A stretch of 64,000 bases of DNA from Parasponia andersonii (GCA_002914805.1 JXTB01000071.1:1033724-1097723), one strand, 5' to 3'; counted from the stretch's first letter, positions 47,373 through 59,197 are shown. Notes: generated by a model not told the origin, from the sequence alone. Made by a program: numbers and translations.

Positions 47373-48419
47373 GTCCGCTTTCATGCACTTCCACGGTGGC
47401 AGGTTATACGGAATAAGTATAACTGGCCACATGCTATAAGCAGTGCTCATATTCCCAAATGGGTAAAATCCATCTGTTGCCAACCATAATCGAACATTTC
47501 ATGGATCAGCTGCAAATAAAGGATATTTTCGATCAAACTTCTTTCAAGCAAGACCATCTACAGGGTGTCTCAAAACACCATCTTCTTTTGGCCTTCTTGA
47601 ATCATGCCATCTTATATCCTTTGCAATATGCTGAGAACTATACAACCACTTCAATCAGGGTGTAATGGGAAAATACCTCATCACTTTCTCTGGTACTTTT
47701 TTCTCTACTTCCCAACGGCTTTCACCACATACCGGACAACTGTTTAACTCTGAGTTCTCCTTCCAAAATATAGCACAATCGTACTTGCATACATGAATTG
47801 ATTCATATCCAAGACCGATATCACGTAACTTTGCCTTAGCCTCATAGTATGATCCAGGTAAATTAGTCCCATCTGGAAATGCTTCAAGCAACAATTTGAG
47901 TAACATATCAAATGATTTATTGCTCCACTTGTTGAGGACTTTCAAATGCATCAACTTAACTAAAAAGTTAAGTGATGAGAACTTTGTGCACCCAGGATAC
48001 AACTCTTTCTCTATCTCCTCAAATAACTTGCTAAACTTGTCTGAGTCTTGATTGCCATCTATCCGGATGTCATCTAAGTTTGGATCAACTTCATGACTTG
48101 GTCCACTCACTCCAGCAATATCAGCCATGAGATCATGTATCTCATCTCCTTCGTCTTCGCTTTCCGTAGTTACTGCTGGAAATGATTCTCCGTGATATAA
48201 CCATATAGTATAGGACTGTTCGATGCTCTTCTCAACTATATGTTGTTCCATTGTATCTGAGTCTTAGAATTTCCCATTCAAACATCTTCTACATGGACAT
48301 CTCACTTTACCTTGGTCATTGACAAATGCTTTTGTTCTCTCAGCAAAAGCCTTAGTACTACTTCTAAACTGAGCTGATAATCGATTCTTTATGCTCATCC
48401 AACTCTTGTCGATCTCCAT
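47373..48419 (-). pseudogene. CACTA (En/Spm) transposase fragment, TNP2-like
   Basis: The minus strand starts at the ATG at 48419-48417 with EIDKSWMSIKNRLSAQF and RCPCRRCLNGKF, the transposase-associated zinc domain of plant CACTA proteins. An in-frame TAA at 48266-48264 follows. The frame at 47655-48251 then continues with EQHIVEKSIEQSYTIWLYHG, a linker, NKSFDMLLKLLLEAFPDGTN, GLGYESIHVCKYDCAIFWKE and CPVCGESRW. Nearer 47400 the strand encodes DGFYPFGNMSTAYSMWPVIL and YNLPPWKCMK, the start of the TNP2 transposase domain. The sequence then stops abruptly at the duplicated host block, so most of the catalytic domain is absent. CACTA transposases cut and paste elements ending in CACTA. This copy is inactive, with at least one stop and a large 3' truncation. 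No terminal repeats were found beside it. Confidence 0.88.
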
Positions 48420-49200
48420 CTTATATTGTCCACATATAGCAAAGAACAATTATCGGTAAAGAGCGCATTCAATGAAATATAAAGTTGCTGTGTGCATGTG
48501 TCCTAAATCCATCTTATCACCACACTACTAAAAGGTAAGGCCATATCCCATTCAAGATTACTTTGTTATATGGTCCATCATTCACTCAAACATTGTTCTG
48601 TTCACGCCGAAATTTCGTCAACAACTCCCCACAATTCTCCTAAGTGTGGCACATATATGTACATACTTGGGGAACACAAGGAGATACCACCAAAGAACAA
48701 TGTTTATAAGCAAATGACAATACATAATGTGTAATCCCAAATTGTCCAAATAAGACAATTCAGAAGTTGATATCGAGATACATAATCTCTCACCGACTCC
48801 TGAAAGGGTCTAAGGTAATTTCTTTCATGCATAAAATATATCATATATATAATAAAGATAGTTGATAAGCGTACATATTTAAAAAGAAATCATCAATCAA
48901 TAGAATAACTGTAGATCGATTATTTTCTTCTATGGGTATTTTCATTATTTCGGGACTTCTAGGGGGGTCATAGGAGTATTTCAGAAAACCTACATCTTTT
49001 ATTGGTATCTCGTGTACTCTAGGGTTATTTTGGAAAATTTAGCATGTTTTATGTCTTATAGGGGTGTTTTATCATTTTAGGTGTCATATGATTATTTTTT
49101 ATTTAATACACAATTTTTATTTACTATGATTTTAATCTAATATTAAAAATTATTATGTATATTATGAAATCTAAAATTTTTAAGGGATGAAATTTTAAAT
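48420..49200. other. Intergenic AT-rich DNA right of the CACTA fragment
   Basis: No coding frame is convincing. CACTACTAAAAGG at about 48525 resembles a CACTA tip but faces the wrong way for the fragment on its left, and I see no partner. The stretch ends at a strong palindrome. Confidence 0.35.
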
Positions 49201-49297
49201 GCCAAAAAAAAAGAGGGGAACTTGTACCGCTTTTAGGGGATCATAACGACTAAGGATCCTCCAAAAGACGGTACAAGTTTCCCCCTCTTTTTTTGGT
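49201..49297. repeat. Large palindrome (about 40-bp arms, 12-base loop)
   Basis: The left arm (about 49204-49242) reads AAAGAGGGGAACTTGTACCG then CTTTTAGGGGATC. The right arm (about 49255-49294) is its near-complete reverse complement, with a few differences. The loop is ATAACGACTAAG. It could be a miniature foldback element, a subterminal piece of a DNA transposon or a small-RNA-forming hairpin. Confidence 0.8.
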
Positions 49298-49369
49298 GTT
49301 CAATATTTTATTATACATTTTGGTGCACTAAAATGATGAACACATGTTCCAAAAATTATGTTTAACAAG

Positions 49370-49488
49370 CTGCACACACAGCACCGAGTACCAAGAGGTG
49401 TACACAGTAAGTGTGCACACTCGGTACTTAATACCAAGTGTGTGCATATATGTGCACACACAACACTTGTAGTCAAGTGTGTCCACAT
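49370..49488. repeat. 39-bp tandem repeat with GTGTGCACAC core
   Basis: Three diverged units of about 38-41 bases begin near 49371, 49412 and 49451. Each has a TGCACAC core and a CCAAG or TCAAG half-site with GTGTG. The repeat sits about 75 bases from the large palindrome. Confidence 0.65.
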
Positions 49489-50108
49489 TTCCACAAAAAA
49501 ATCACCTACATTATAATATAAATTAGATATAAAACTAAAATATATAGATAACTATAAAAACTAGAAAAAAAAAAAAATCAACCAAACAAACATAAAAGTA
49601 AGTATAATATCTGAAATGCACAACAATCAATAGATACTAGTGAGTAAAAATAAAAAGTATAACTCATACATCCAAAGTTTAGGGTAGTATAAAAAGACAT
49701 TATTGGTATACATTTTTATGTGCTATCTGTCTTGTGTTGAATAAGTTTATTTTGATGAGTGCTACTCAGATCAGGCTAGTTTGATACAAATAGCTAGCCC
49801 TTTAAATAAATGGGATTACCAATGAAATAAAAGTCAAATTTGGAATTCGGAAGTACAGAAATATAAAGCTAATCAAAATAGAATATGATAGAATGAATTG
49901 ACGGTGCAGACGAGGTCGATAATATTTATGCACAAGATTGACAGAATTTGATTGCGAGGGGAGGGGAGGAGTAATATAAATCATCGTATTGAATAACATG
50001 GTTCTATTCTATTCTTCTTATTTTAAAAGCAACCATCTAAAAAGTCCAAGGTCTACTCTACAGACTCTACACCAAAGAAAAATATAACAAATTCCTCCTT
50101 TCTTGAGT
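49489..50108. other. Intergenic, original upstream region of the oxygenase-like gene
   Basis: No gene is seen. Because the Tat element (50109-61352) lies directly between this stretch and the leader of the gene starting at 61627, this sequence is probably the gene's displaced promoter region. Confidence 0.4.
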
Positions 50109-50789
50109 TGTTGTGCGGTCTAAAATCCTATATGTTGGTTAATACCAAAAAGGGAAAAGTTGACCAAGTGAACGTGTCAGGTCGCATGAGAAAGAGTTAA
50201 GTCCAACCTCCACCGCATAAGTTAGTGCGACCTCCTCCGAACGAGTTAAGTACGACCTCCACTACATAAGTTAGTACGACCTCCTCCGAACGAGTTAAGT
50301 ATGGCCAGAATGAAAAGGAAACTAGTCTAAGATTCGTCAAACGGGTAACCTACAAAGAAAGAGAAACAAAAGTTTCTCTTTAAAGATCGACCAGTCATCT
50401 CATTTAAGTGATTACCCAGTTATATGGTTACTCAAATTATATTGTCTGATTATACAGTTACCCATTCTCACAATTGAGAAACATTGAGCTATCCTCACCT
50501 ATATAAAGGGAGTTCAATGTTTCAGTGGGGGATCTTTTTTGACTTCTTTCGGATCTTTTTGGATTTCTTAAACTCTTGCTTCTTCCTTTCGGACAACATA
50601 TTGTAATTTTGAGCTCTTGTAATTCTCCAGAAAATAGTAAAAAACAGTGGACGTAGGCTCATCTTTTTTGGGACTGAACCACTATAAAATTCTTGTCTCT
50701 TTGTTTGCTTTAGTTAATTAACCCTTTTCACACACAAGCCACATTTTGCAATTTTCCTAAATTTATTGTTGACAAAACCTCCGTCAACA
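50109..50789 (+). repeat. 5' LTR of the Tat element
   Basis: The LTR contains tandem units around GCGACCTCC and GCATAAGTTAGT near its start, a TATATAAAGG promoter motif near 50502-50511, and ends CCGTCAACA. It matches 60672-61352. Confidence 0.9.
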
Positions 50790-50807
50790 ATTGGCGCTAG
50801 AAGGAGG
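50790..50807 (+). other. Primer binding site region of the Tat element
   Basis: ATTGGCGCTAGAAGGAGG directly follows the 5' LTR. The TTGGCGC start is the usual form in Tat-type elements, where a host tRNA primes synthesis. The tRNA species is not determined. Confidence 0.6.
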
Positions 50808-50849
50808 GCTATTCTGACAGAAAATTTTGTCTATTCCGCTTCTTTCAAC

Positions 50850-52560
50850 AATGATAAACACCAGAAATACTACCAGAAACATCGGAACTAACCAAAATCA
50901 TCCCCAAAGTACCGCTGTTGCACAGGTAGATCCTGCTCAGGATCAGCCTGCCGTGACCGCACCTGAAAATATTGTCCAGAGATAAGATCGCATGGAGGAA
51001 GCATTGGTGAACCTTCAGCAAATTACAAGTCAGATTAATGACTCTCTACGACGACTTGCTGAGGGACAGATGCTAACTCTACCACAGCACGAACGTCCCA
51101 GAGAACGTCCTGCTCAATAACCTGAGAGAGAAATTCAGATCCTAGAGACAGGGAATCGTGACCAACCTAAAGCCCGGCAAGAGCGTCGAGGAGATTACAT
51201 CTCCAAGGGAAAAGGCAAGGTCGCAGACTTGCCTCTGGTATCTGGTACTGAAAGTTCGAGCACTGATTGTGATCGTGGACAACCTTCCCGGAGAGCAACC
51301 ATCAATCGTGATTATCTTGAACACGAGCAAAAACGTCAATCGAGGAGTGTCTTTGAAAGGATCAGTAGGGAATCTCGACAGAATCCTACAGACCTGAGAC
51401 AACATCTAGATCAGCGACGCAGTCAGGAGCGATCCATATTGCATCCCAACATCCAAAGCCGATCTCGTCGCACTGTTTCATTGGAATCCCTAAGGTCGCA
51501 GCACACCCTACCTAACCAACCTGCCTTATATCGTGACAACGATCAGAGGCCATTCCTACCACAGATAAGAGAAAATGTTCTCCCTCTGAACGTCGATGTT
51601 CATAATCTGAGGATTGCTTTAGATGCACTTGCTGGTTGGGACGATGAGCTCACTGATGGGTATCGTCAATCGCCATTCAGCGAGGAGGTTTGAGCTACCG
51701 CCTTACCTGCTGGATTTAAACTTCCCACCATAAACACTTTTGATGGGAAAACTGATCCGTAGGACCATATGGATCACTTCAGCGACCTGATGGAACTTCA
51801 TCGTGTTGATGATCTCGCACGTTGTAGATGCTTTGCTGTAACTCTCACAGGAGCGGCAAAGAAGTGGTTCCGAGGACTCAAGTCTGGTTCAATCTCGTCC
51901 TAGCAACAACTTCAGACTGCATTCTTGAGGCAATTCTAGGCCGCGAAGAATTTTACTGTTCCACTGGTAAGTCTGTCTGCTATTCGATAATGCCCAGTGG
52001 AAACTCTATGATTTTACCTAAATTGTTTTACCTCAGAGTTGGCAAAGGTCAATAACCTTCCTGAGGGAGGAGTCTTAACTCTAATGATGGCTGGGGTATG
52101 ACCAGAAACTAAACTCTGGGAAGAGTTGCTAGAGCGAGAATGCAGAACCCTTGAAGACTTCTATCGAAGAGTTGGTCGACATTTAAGGGTGGAATCTTCA
52201 CACGAAAACCTTAAGACGACAAAGGGAGGAGGAAAGGATGCTGCCAAAGATGCGACAACAAACAACAACAATAATAATAAGAAGTCGAACAAAAGAAGTA
52301 ATGAACAATCGACTGAGAAGCTGCCCAAACAGAAAAAGCAGGAGATTCCAAGAGCTCCCATGAGGTTCAATAATTATACTGAATTGAACACACCCATAGA
52401 TCATATCTATGCATTCACAAACCAACAGGAGCGGTATCGTCAACCGGAACCTATGAAAAAAGATAGAGCGAGGCACGACCCCAACAAGTTTTGTCAGTAT
52501 CACAATGACATTTGACACGATACCAATAACTGCTTTGCCCTGAAAGATGAGATCGAAAGA
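50850..52560 (+). pseudogene. Tat gag remnant
   Basis: Open pieces include a basic, arginine-rich region (51229-51693). At 52126-52515 there is a lysine-rich segment followed by KFCQYHNDI, the start of the CX2H zinc-binding block placed at the gag C-terminus in Tat elements. The region precedes the protease remnant. Confidence 0.75.
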
Positions 52561-52738
52561 TTGATTAAAGAAGGGCGGCTGCGGCAGTACTCTAAACAAA
52601 ATAATGAAAGGCGAGAAGAAAACCGACAGCGACCTCTAGAAATTCAGTGCGAGGTGCGAACTATTTTCGGAGGACCGCATGTTAGGAGAGATTCCAAGAG
52701 AGCGCAGGATGTATACACGAGAAGCTCGGCAGTAGCCG

Positions 52739-53212
52739 TTGACCAACGTCATGTACCTCGAACAGCGACCACGAAAGCTTCAGCGAGTACCGGATATGGA
52801 TATTACCTTCACAGAACAAGACGCGAGGGAAGTCCATTATCCACATAATGATGCGTTGGTCATAAAGATCAATTGTGGAAGCACGCAATTATGGCGAGTA
52901 TTGGTCGATAACGGAAGTGCTGTTGACATCCTGTATTACGACGCCTTTAAAAAGATGGGGTTGAATGAAAGTGACCTAAAGCCCACCGTCACTCCACTCT
53001 ATGGATTCACTGGTAACAGCATAATGCCTATGGGCATGACTGAGTTAATGGTCAACGTTGGAACCTACCCTAGGGTTTCAACGGTAATGACCCAATTCTT
53101 GGTTGTAGATTGCCCCTCTACATTCAATGTTGTACTGGAAAGACCGACACTGAGGGAACTTCGAGCAGTAACATCGATCTATCATCTCGCTATGAAATTC
53201 CCGACTCAATAA
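52739..53212 (+). pseudogene. Tat aspartic protease remnant
   Basis: The 157-residue frame carries HNDALVIKINCGSTQLWRVL and VDNGSAVDILYYDAFKKMG, with the protease active-site motif in the DNGSA form found in Tat elements. A TTFNVVL-like block with GRPTL-type ending (FNVVLERPTLRELRAV) follows. Confidence 0.88.
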
Positions 53213-53503
53213 GGAGTAGGCGAGGTGCGTGGCAACCATTATAATGCGAGGACTTGTTATAACAACTCTTTAAAGCTTGTAGCAAAGGATACGACACCTC
53301 GCATAATGATGGTCCAAAGAGAAGCGTCAGGCGAAACGTCAGTCGAAGCGTCAGGCGAAACGTCAATCGAAACGACAAGCGAAGACCTCGACCCTCGAGA
53401 AATCGATGGAGAGGTAAAAACTGGACCCATTGAAGACTTGGAGGATTTGCTATTTGACAGGTCCTCCAAGATTTTAAAGATTGGAGCGAGGCTTTAAGAA
53501 CCT

Positions 53504-54169
53504 GTGCGAGCTTCATTGGTCGCTTTTTTGGAATCTAACTTCGATGTCTTCGCGTGGCAACATTCGGACATGGTTGGAATTGATCTGAATATTATATGCC
53601 ACCGTCTTAACATAGATCCAACAAAGAAGCCTATATGGCAGAAAAGAAGAGCTATGAATCCAGAATGCTACGTCGCGCTGAAAGAAGAGGTAGAAAAGTT
53701 GCTCGAGATTGGATTTATCATGGAATCTTTTTATCCGAACTGGCTTGCAAACCCGGTTTTGGTAAAGAAACCCAACGGGAAATGGAGAATGTGCATCGAT
53801 TTCACAGATCTCAAGAAAGCATACCCGAAGGATAGCTTTCCCCTTCCAAGAATCGACCAGCTTATAGATGCGACGTCGGGGCATGAACTCTTAAGTTTCA
53901 TGGATGTATATTCTAGATACAATCAAATCCCCATGTACGAACTAGATGAGGAGCATACCTCGTTCATCACTGATCGAGGAATATACTGTTACAAAAAGAT
54001 GCCCTTCGGACTCGTCAATGCAGGAGCAACCTACCAGCGTCTTGTCAACATGATGTTTGTAAAAAAAATTAGCAAGAAAATGGAGGTATATGTTGATGAC
54101 ATGCTGGTAAAATCGAAGAAAGCCAAAGATCACATCAAACATCTTGATGAGATGTTCAAAATTCTCTGA
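53504..54169 (+). pseudogene. Tat reverse transcriptase remnant
   Basis: The 221-residue frame covers most RT blocks: VALKEEVEKLLEIGFIMESF, KKPNGKWRMCIDFTDLKKAY, DSFPLPRIDQLIDATSGHEL, SFMDVYSRYNQIPM, KKMPFGLVNAGATYQRLVN and the catalytic YVDDMLVKSK. It is the longest surviving coding piece of the element. Confidence 0.93.
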
Positions 54170-54178
54170 AAGAATCAA

Positions 54179-54970
54179 ATGAAGCTGAATCCTCAGAAGT
54201 GTGCATTCGGGGTAGGATCTGGAAAGTTTCTGGGTTTTATGGTCAATCAGCGAGGCATTGAAGCTAACCCTCAGAAGATACAAGCGCTGATTGATATGCA
54301 ATCTCCTCGCAAACCCAAAGATGTGCAGAGCCTGGCAGGAAGAGTGGCCGCATTGAGTCAATTTGTATCCAAGTCGACGGATAAGTGCCAACCATTCTTT
54401 GAAATATTGAAAGGTTCTAAGAGGTTCTAGTGGACGGGAGAATGTGAGCAGGGGTTCCAAGAATTAAAAATACACTTGGGTTCTTCTCCACTCTTGTCGA
54501 AGCTAAATCCGGGGGAAGAATTATATTTATACCTCGCTGTTTTTAAATATGCGACAAGTGCTGCGTTAATTCGAGAATATGAAACGATACAGCGACCAGT
54601 GTACTACATAAGTAAAAGATTACTTGATCCCAAAACAAGATATCTAGAGATGGAGAAATTGGCATTAGCACTCATTGTTGCATCCAGGAAACTTTGACCT
54701 TATTTTCATGCGCACACTATCAAAGTTTTCATGAACTTTCCATTAAAGCAGGTTCTACAAAAACGCGAGGCTTCCGGATGACTACTTAAGTGGGCAGTTG
54801 AGATGAGTCAATTCGACATCGATTTTCAACCTCGCACGACGATCAAAGGGCAAGCCCTCGCAGATTTCATTACGGAATTCACATATGATGTCAATCTTCC
54901 CACAGAAGTAATCGAAAAGCCTACTACAGATTTATCCAGATTGTGAAAGTTTTATGTCGATAGATCGTCG
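54179..54970 (+). pseudogene. Tat RNase H region remnant
   Basis: The frame at 54179-54430 holds the RT thumb ([31 protein letters not shown]). The frame at 54476-54697 holds RNase H blocks (RPVYYISKRLLDPKTRYLEM, EKLALALIVASRKL). Confidence 0.85.
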
Positions 54971-55332
54971 AACGAGAATGGAGCTGGGCGGGCTTAGTAC
55001 TAATCAGTCTTGAAGGGCACAATATTCATTATGCACTTCGCTTCAAATTTCCAGCATCAAATAATGAGGCAGAATATGAAGCACTGATAGCCGGGCTAAA
55101 GCTCGCACAAGAAATGATGGTCGAAGTGATTGAGGTATACAGTGATTCCTAGCTGGTCATTTGTCAGGTGAATGGCGACTATCAAGCAAGAGGAAAGAGA
55201 ATGATGGCTTATTTACAGGAGGTACAAAGATTATTCTTGACATTCACTGCCTATAATATTCAACTTCTTTCTCGCATTAAGAATACTCGGGCAGATGCCC
55301 TAGCTAAACTCGCCTCAACAAAAGATGTCTAA
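54971..55332 (+). pseudogene. Second (archaeal-type) RNase H remnant
   Basis: The plus strand encodes ASNNEAEYEALIAGLKLAQE, then EVIEVYSDS, QVNGDYQARGKRMMAYLQEV and a NTRADALAKLAST end. This is the extra RNase H domain placed before integrase in Tat elements and absent from other Gypsy lineages. It is the main basis for the lineage call. Confidence 0.85.
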
Positions 55333-55341
55333 TTACTAAAG

Positions 55342-56660
55342 GTGGTCCCTATCGAGTTTCTTACAAAACCTAGTATCGAAGCAGAGCCCCAACTAGCTAT
55401 GACGGTTGATAAAAAATTATCGTGGGTAGATCCTATAATGCAGTATATACAAAATGGCGATCTCCCCGAAAACAAAGACGATGCAAAGCGACTTCGAATG
55501 AAAACAGCTCGCTATGTTATCTATGACGAGAAGCTTTATTGAAGGAGTTTTAGTGCGCCGCTATTGTTATGTGTCGATGAAGAAAAAGCGGACTACATTA
55601 TGAGGGAAATTCATGAAAGAATATGCGGAAATCATTCCGGGGGGCAGGCACTTGCGAACAAGATTCTAAGACAAGGGTATTTTTGGCCGACCATGAAGAA
55701 GGATACGATGGAATTTACTAGGAGGTGTAACAAATGCCAACGATTTGCAACTGTTCCTAGAATGCCATCCGTTCCTCTCACTCCAATGACCAGTCCATGG
55801 CCATTTGCAGTATGGGGAATTGATATTATCATGACACTTCCATTGGCGCGAGGTGGGTTGAAGTATATAGTGGTCGCAGTCGATTATTTCACCAAGTGGA
55901 CAGAAGCTGAAGCTTTGAGTACTATTTCCGCAAAAAAGATGATAGATTTTGTTTACAAATCTATAATCTGCCATTATGGTATACAACATACCATAATTTC
56001 TGATAATAGGAAACAATTTGACTGCGACGAGTTCCGTAACTTCTGCAATAACTTAGGTATCAAGAAGAATTTCTCCACTGTTGTTCATCCACAAGCCAAT
56101 GGATAGATCGAAGCGATAAATAAAATACTTAAACACAATATAAAGACAAAGTCAGAAGAGCATAAAGGAGTTTGGCCAGAGGTACTCCCTGAAGTTTTAT
56201 AGGCTTATCGTACCACTCAACGAACAACTACCGGAGAGAGTCCATTCTCTTTAGCTTACGGATATGAAGTAATGGTTCCGGTTGAAATTGGTGTGAGCTC
56301 TCTACGATGATCAACCTATGAGCAAGATCGCAACAAAATACTAATGAGGATTGAGCTCGATCTTTTAGAAGAAAGGCGCGAGCAGTCTCAGCTTCGAATC
56401 GCATCATATCAATAGCGCACTGCTTGATATTATAACCCTAAAGTCAGACGAAGAGGATTTGAAGTTGGTGACCTTGTTCTTCGGCAAGTCCTACCTAATA
56501 ATAAAGAGTACGGTGCTAGAGTATTTGGACCCTCTTGGGAAGGACCATATGTTATTGATGCCATCATTCGACCTGGGACATATAAGTTAGCTCGCACTGG
56601 CAGACAAAAGATCGAGCATGCCTGGAATGCAGAACAACTTCGTTGCTATTATCAGTAAAT
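55342..56660 (+). pseudogene. Tat integrase remnant
   Basis: The frame at 55564-56106 contains the HHCC zinc block (HERICGNHSGGQALANKILR through CNKCQRFA). The catalytic core WGIDIIMTLPLARGGLKYIV, VAVDYFTKWTEAEAL and HYGIQHTIISDN follows. Sequence to about 56660 carries the C-terminal part with blocks such as GPSWEGPYVID. Confidence 0.9.
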
Positions 56661-56712
56661 TTTCATGTATATCTTCATGTTTTCGTCATTCATAAATAAA
56701 GATATCTATTTA

Positions 56713-56825
56713 TTCGTCATTCGTTATTTGTTATTCGTTGATCGTCATTCGTTAATCGTCATTCGTTGAACGTCATTCGTTAATCATCATTCGTTGATCG
56801 TCATTCATTGATCGTCATTCGTCAT
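56713..56825. repeat. Minisatellite with about 15-bp unit in the Tat element
   Basis: Units like CGTCATTCGTTGAT recur about seven times just after the integrase end. Short tandem repeats between pol and the 3' region are a known habit of Tat-type elements. Confidence 0.85.
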
Positions 56826-57490
56826 CATCAATAAGGGTGTCTCCTCATTGATCATTCGATTTGGTACTTTTTATAGTTTTATGGCAGTCTTCAAACACTA
56901 TAAGACTCGGGGGGCAGTGGGATCAGAATATTATCTCCTACTTACTTCCTAAGGGACTATGCAAAATGTCTATTTAGAGGGGTCGGAATTTTAGATCGTC
57001 GAAATATCTAAAATTCCTTAAAATCTTAGGATTTTCTTCTCTCTTCATGCCTTAGCATGTCGTATTACGCAATTTTTCTCCTCGAACAACAAAGTAACTA
57101 AGCAAAATGTTCATTGTTCGATGTGATATATTGCTATATTTATATTTTGCCATGGAACTTTTGAAAAACAGTATTGAGTTTGCATCACTCATACTTGCTG
57201 TTTTCTTAAGCGACCTAACCTATCCTAATACAACTATTTTAAGTGTGTTGGATTCAAATCACAATAGCGTACCGCTCAGCCACTTAGTGATTGACTACTT
57301 AGTTAAATTAATTATCTTCTATATTACGACTTAGTGTGTTGATTGTTTTGCAGGAATAAATGTCTAATAAAGAAAGTATTCATTCATTGATAAAAGCTCA
57401 CACCTGTATGTAAGCAAAGAAATATAAATAAGAGGGGACCAAGCCCGTATTGTTCTGAAGTTAAAAAAATAAAATGAAAGAAAAATATTA
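56826..57490. other. Tat element, spacer between minisatellite and antisense gene
   Basis: A purine tract GGGGGGCAGTGGGATCAG near 56911-56928 could be an internal polypurine tract. No coding frame is convincing in either direction. Confidence 0.45.
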
Positions 57491-57955
57491 TTATGTAGAC
57501 GTGCTCGCTCCACTATCTCCAATTTTTGTAGCTTCATCTTCCCTCCAACTCTGGACAAGCTCGACCACGTCTTCGCCAAGGATGGAAAAGTCAAAGTCCG
57601 GATGCTCGCAGAAGATGTTATATATAATGGTCGACGAGGCGATGTCACTGGCTTTGTCTTCGAGCTCCTTGACTTCAGTAGCCTTGAACTCTTCAACAGC
57701 CTTGCGAGCTGCCTCTGTTGTTGCCTCCTTCATGTGATCCGGATGCTCGGAGATAGTCTTTTCAAGCTCTTTAATATTTTCCTCGAACTTCTTCTTTTTG
57801 AACTTCTCCTTGGCCAGACCTTCGAACAGCTGCTGCCTCTCTAAATCGAAGGCTTTTTTCTCCTCCTCGCGAGCCTTCTCCGAGTCCTCGAATGCTTGGG
57901 TTTTCTCTTCGACTTTTTCGGCCTTCTCCAAATACTCAAGGACTGGGTCATGCAT
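57491..57955 (-). pseudogene. Tat antisense ORF block, coiled-coil part
   Basis: The minus-strand frame has 154 residues, mostly charged heptad-like sequence (EKVEEKTQAFEDSEKAREEE and KKKFEENIKELEKTISEHPD), ending in an acidic tail. It resembles the C-terminal coiled coil of the antisense protein reported in some Tat-type elements. A short gap with splice-like borders separates it from the next block to the right, so a spliced antisense transcript is plausible. Confidence 0.65.
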
Positions 57956-57976
57956 CAGGACAGCAGCTACAGCAGT

Positions 57977-58393
57977 CTAAAAATATAACACAACAATACC
58001 AGAAAAATGCATTGAGAAGAGAAAATAGAAGATGCTTACATTTACCAACATCCTCATCGCAGAACCAAAGGCAACCTTGGCAGATCGTTGCTTTATCCTC
58101 TCCCAGCCATCTTCAGAAGTGAAGCGATCAATGAAGGCTGCGCTCATACCAGCCTTCTCCTGTAATTGGTTAAAGAGTGCGAAAAGCTTCTCATACTTAT
58201 CAACCTGGTTCGGTTCCGAAGAAGTGGCAGTCTCCTTGAATGGTTCGGGATGACTCACAGTTTGAGGCTGAGGAGGAGGTGAGCTTGTTGGGATATCCTC
58301 GAAGGTGACTTTTCGTTTCTTGGAAGTGTCGACCTTCTCTTTCCCTTTTGACGTCGATGGAGGTGTGCTCTCTGGCATCTTGGACTTTGCCAT
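57977..58393 (-). pseudogene. Tat antisense ORF block, basic linker part
   Basis: The minus-strand frame starts MAKSKMPESTPPSTSKGKEK, with a serine/proline-rich and basic region like a nuclear signal (TSKKRKVTFED). It ends in a helical segment (FALFNQLQEKAGMSAAFIDR). It lies between the coiled-coil block and the block at 58544-58822. Confidence 0.6.
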
Positions 58394-58495
58394 GGACCCC
58401 AGAGTGGAAGGCGGTGCTCATAATCCACTACGAATAACCATTTCTGTACAGATGTGAGTCAGCAAACAAGGTGACATAACACGATGATGATAAAA

Positions 58496-58496
<1 letters not shown>

Positions 58497-58531
<35 letters not shown>
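58497..58531. repeat. TA dinucleotide repeat
   Basis: An uninterrupted TA run of about 34 bases lies in a gap between two antisense ORF blocks. Confidence 0.95.
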
Positions 58532-58535
<4 letters not shown>

Positions 58536-58543
58536 CCTTCTTG

Positions 58544-58822
58544 CTATTGAGAACCTGGTGGTGATGCGGTTTCTGGAGATGATGGTTCCGAGGTTGTAGG
58601 GGTGGCAGGTGCTTTTCGTTTCCTAGGTTTGGAAGATGAGGCACTCTTTTCCGTCTGCTTCCTCGGCTTCTTCTTCTTCGAGCTCGAGGGTCTGGTCGAA
58701 CGGACAGTGGGATCAGGGAACGCGGCTCCCCTTGGAAGCAAACCGTAAGCGACTAAGTTCTTAGAAGTCCCAAGCTTCTTCCAATTGAATTCCTCAATCG
58801 AAAGGTCGTTGATTCTGTACAC
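58544..58822 (-). pseudogene. Tat antisense ORF block, lysine-rich part
   Basis: The minus-strand frame reads YRINDLSIEEFNWKKLGTSK, then a lysine/serine-rich stretch (SSSKKKKPRKQTEKSASSSK) and a proline/serine-rich end. It continues the antisense gene between the PF04195-like block and the linker block. Confidence 0.6.
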
Positions 58823-59197
58823 TCTTGCGAACTGTTCTCTGGAAAGTCCAGGTCGTTCCCTATTATCTGCGATGACATACGAATGCGATCAGAATAATAT
58901 GATTATACAGAAAAGGTGATAAACTGAAAGCTACCTACCAGGATACTGAAAGAAGCCGTTATCCGCATACTCAAAGTGGAAAAATGGATTTTTCTATTTT
59001 TCTATGTTTTTGTGAACCCCGTAGATAGTTTTTATTGCTTAGTTCGACCACTTGCTCGCATAAAAGAAGCCGAAGTCTGATGGGTTTGATTTCACTTTGT
59101 AAAACCAAGCGAACTCTTCAGAAGTGGGGGTTTCTAAGCCTAGTTTATTGTACAGTATGTACAGACCTACCATGTATCTATAAGTGTTTGGAGTTAG

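Noticed and set aside
48525-48537. CACTACTAAAAGG as a CACTA element tip
   Set aside because: It points in the wrong direction for the adjacent transposase fragment and has no subterminal repeats or partner end.
52161-53884. Long minus-strand frames opposite the Tat gag and RT
   Set aside because: They are shadows of the plus-strand coding remnants and show no motifs of their own, unlike the antisense blocks at 57.5-59.7 kb.
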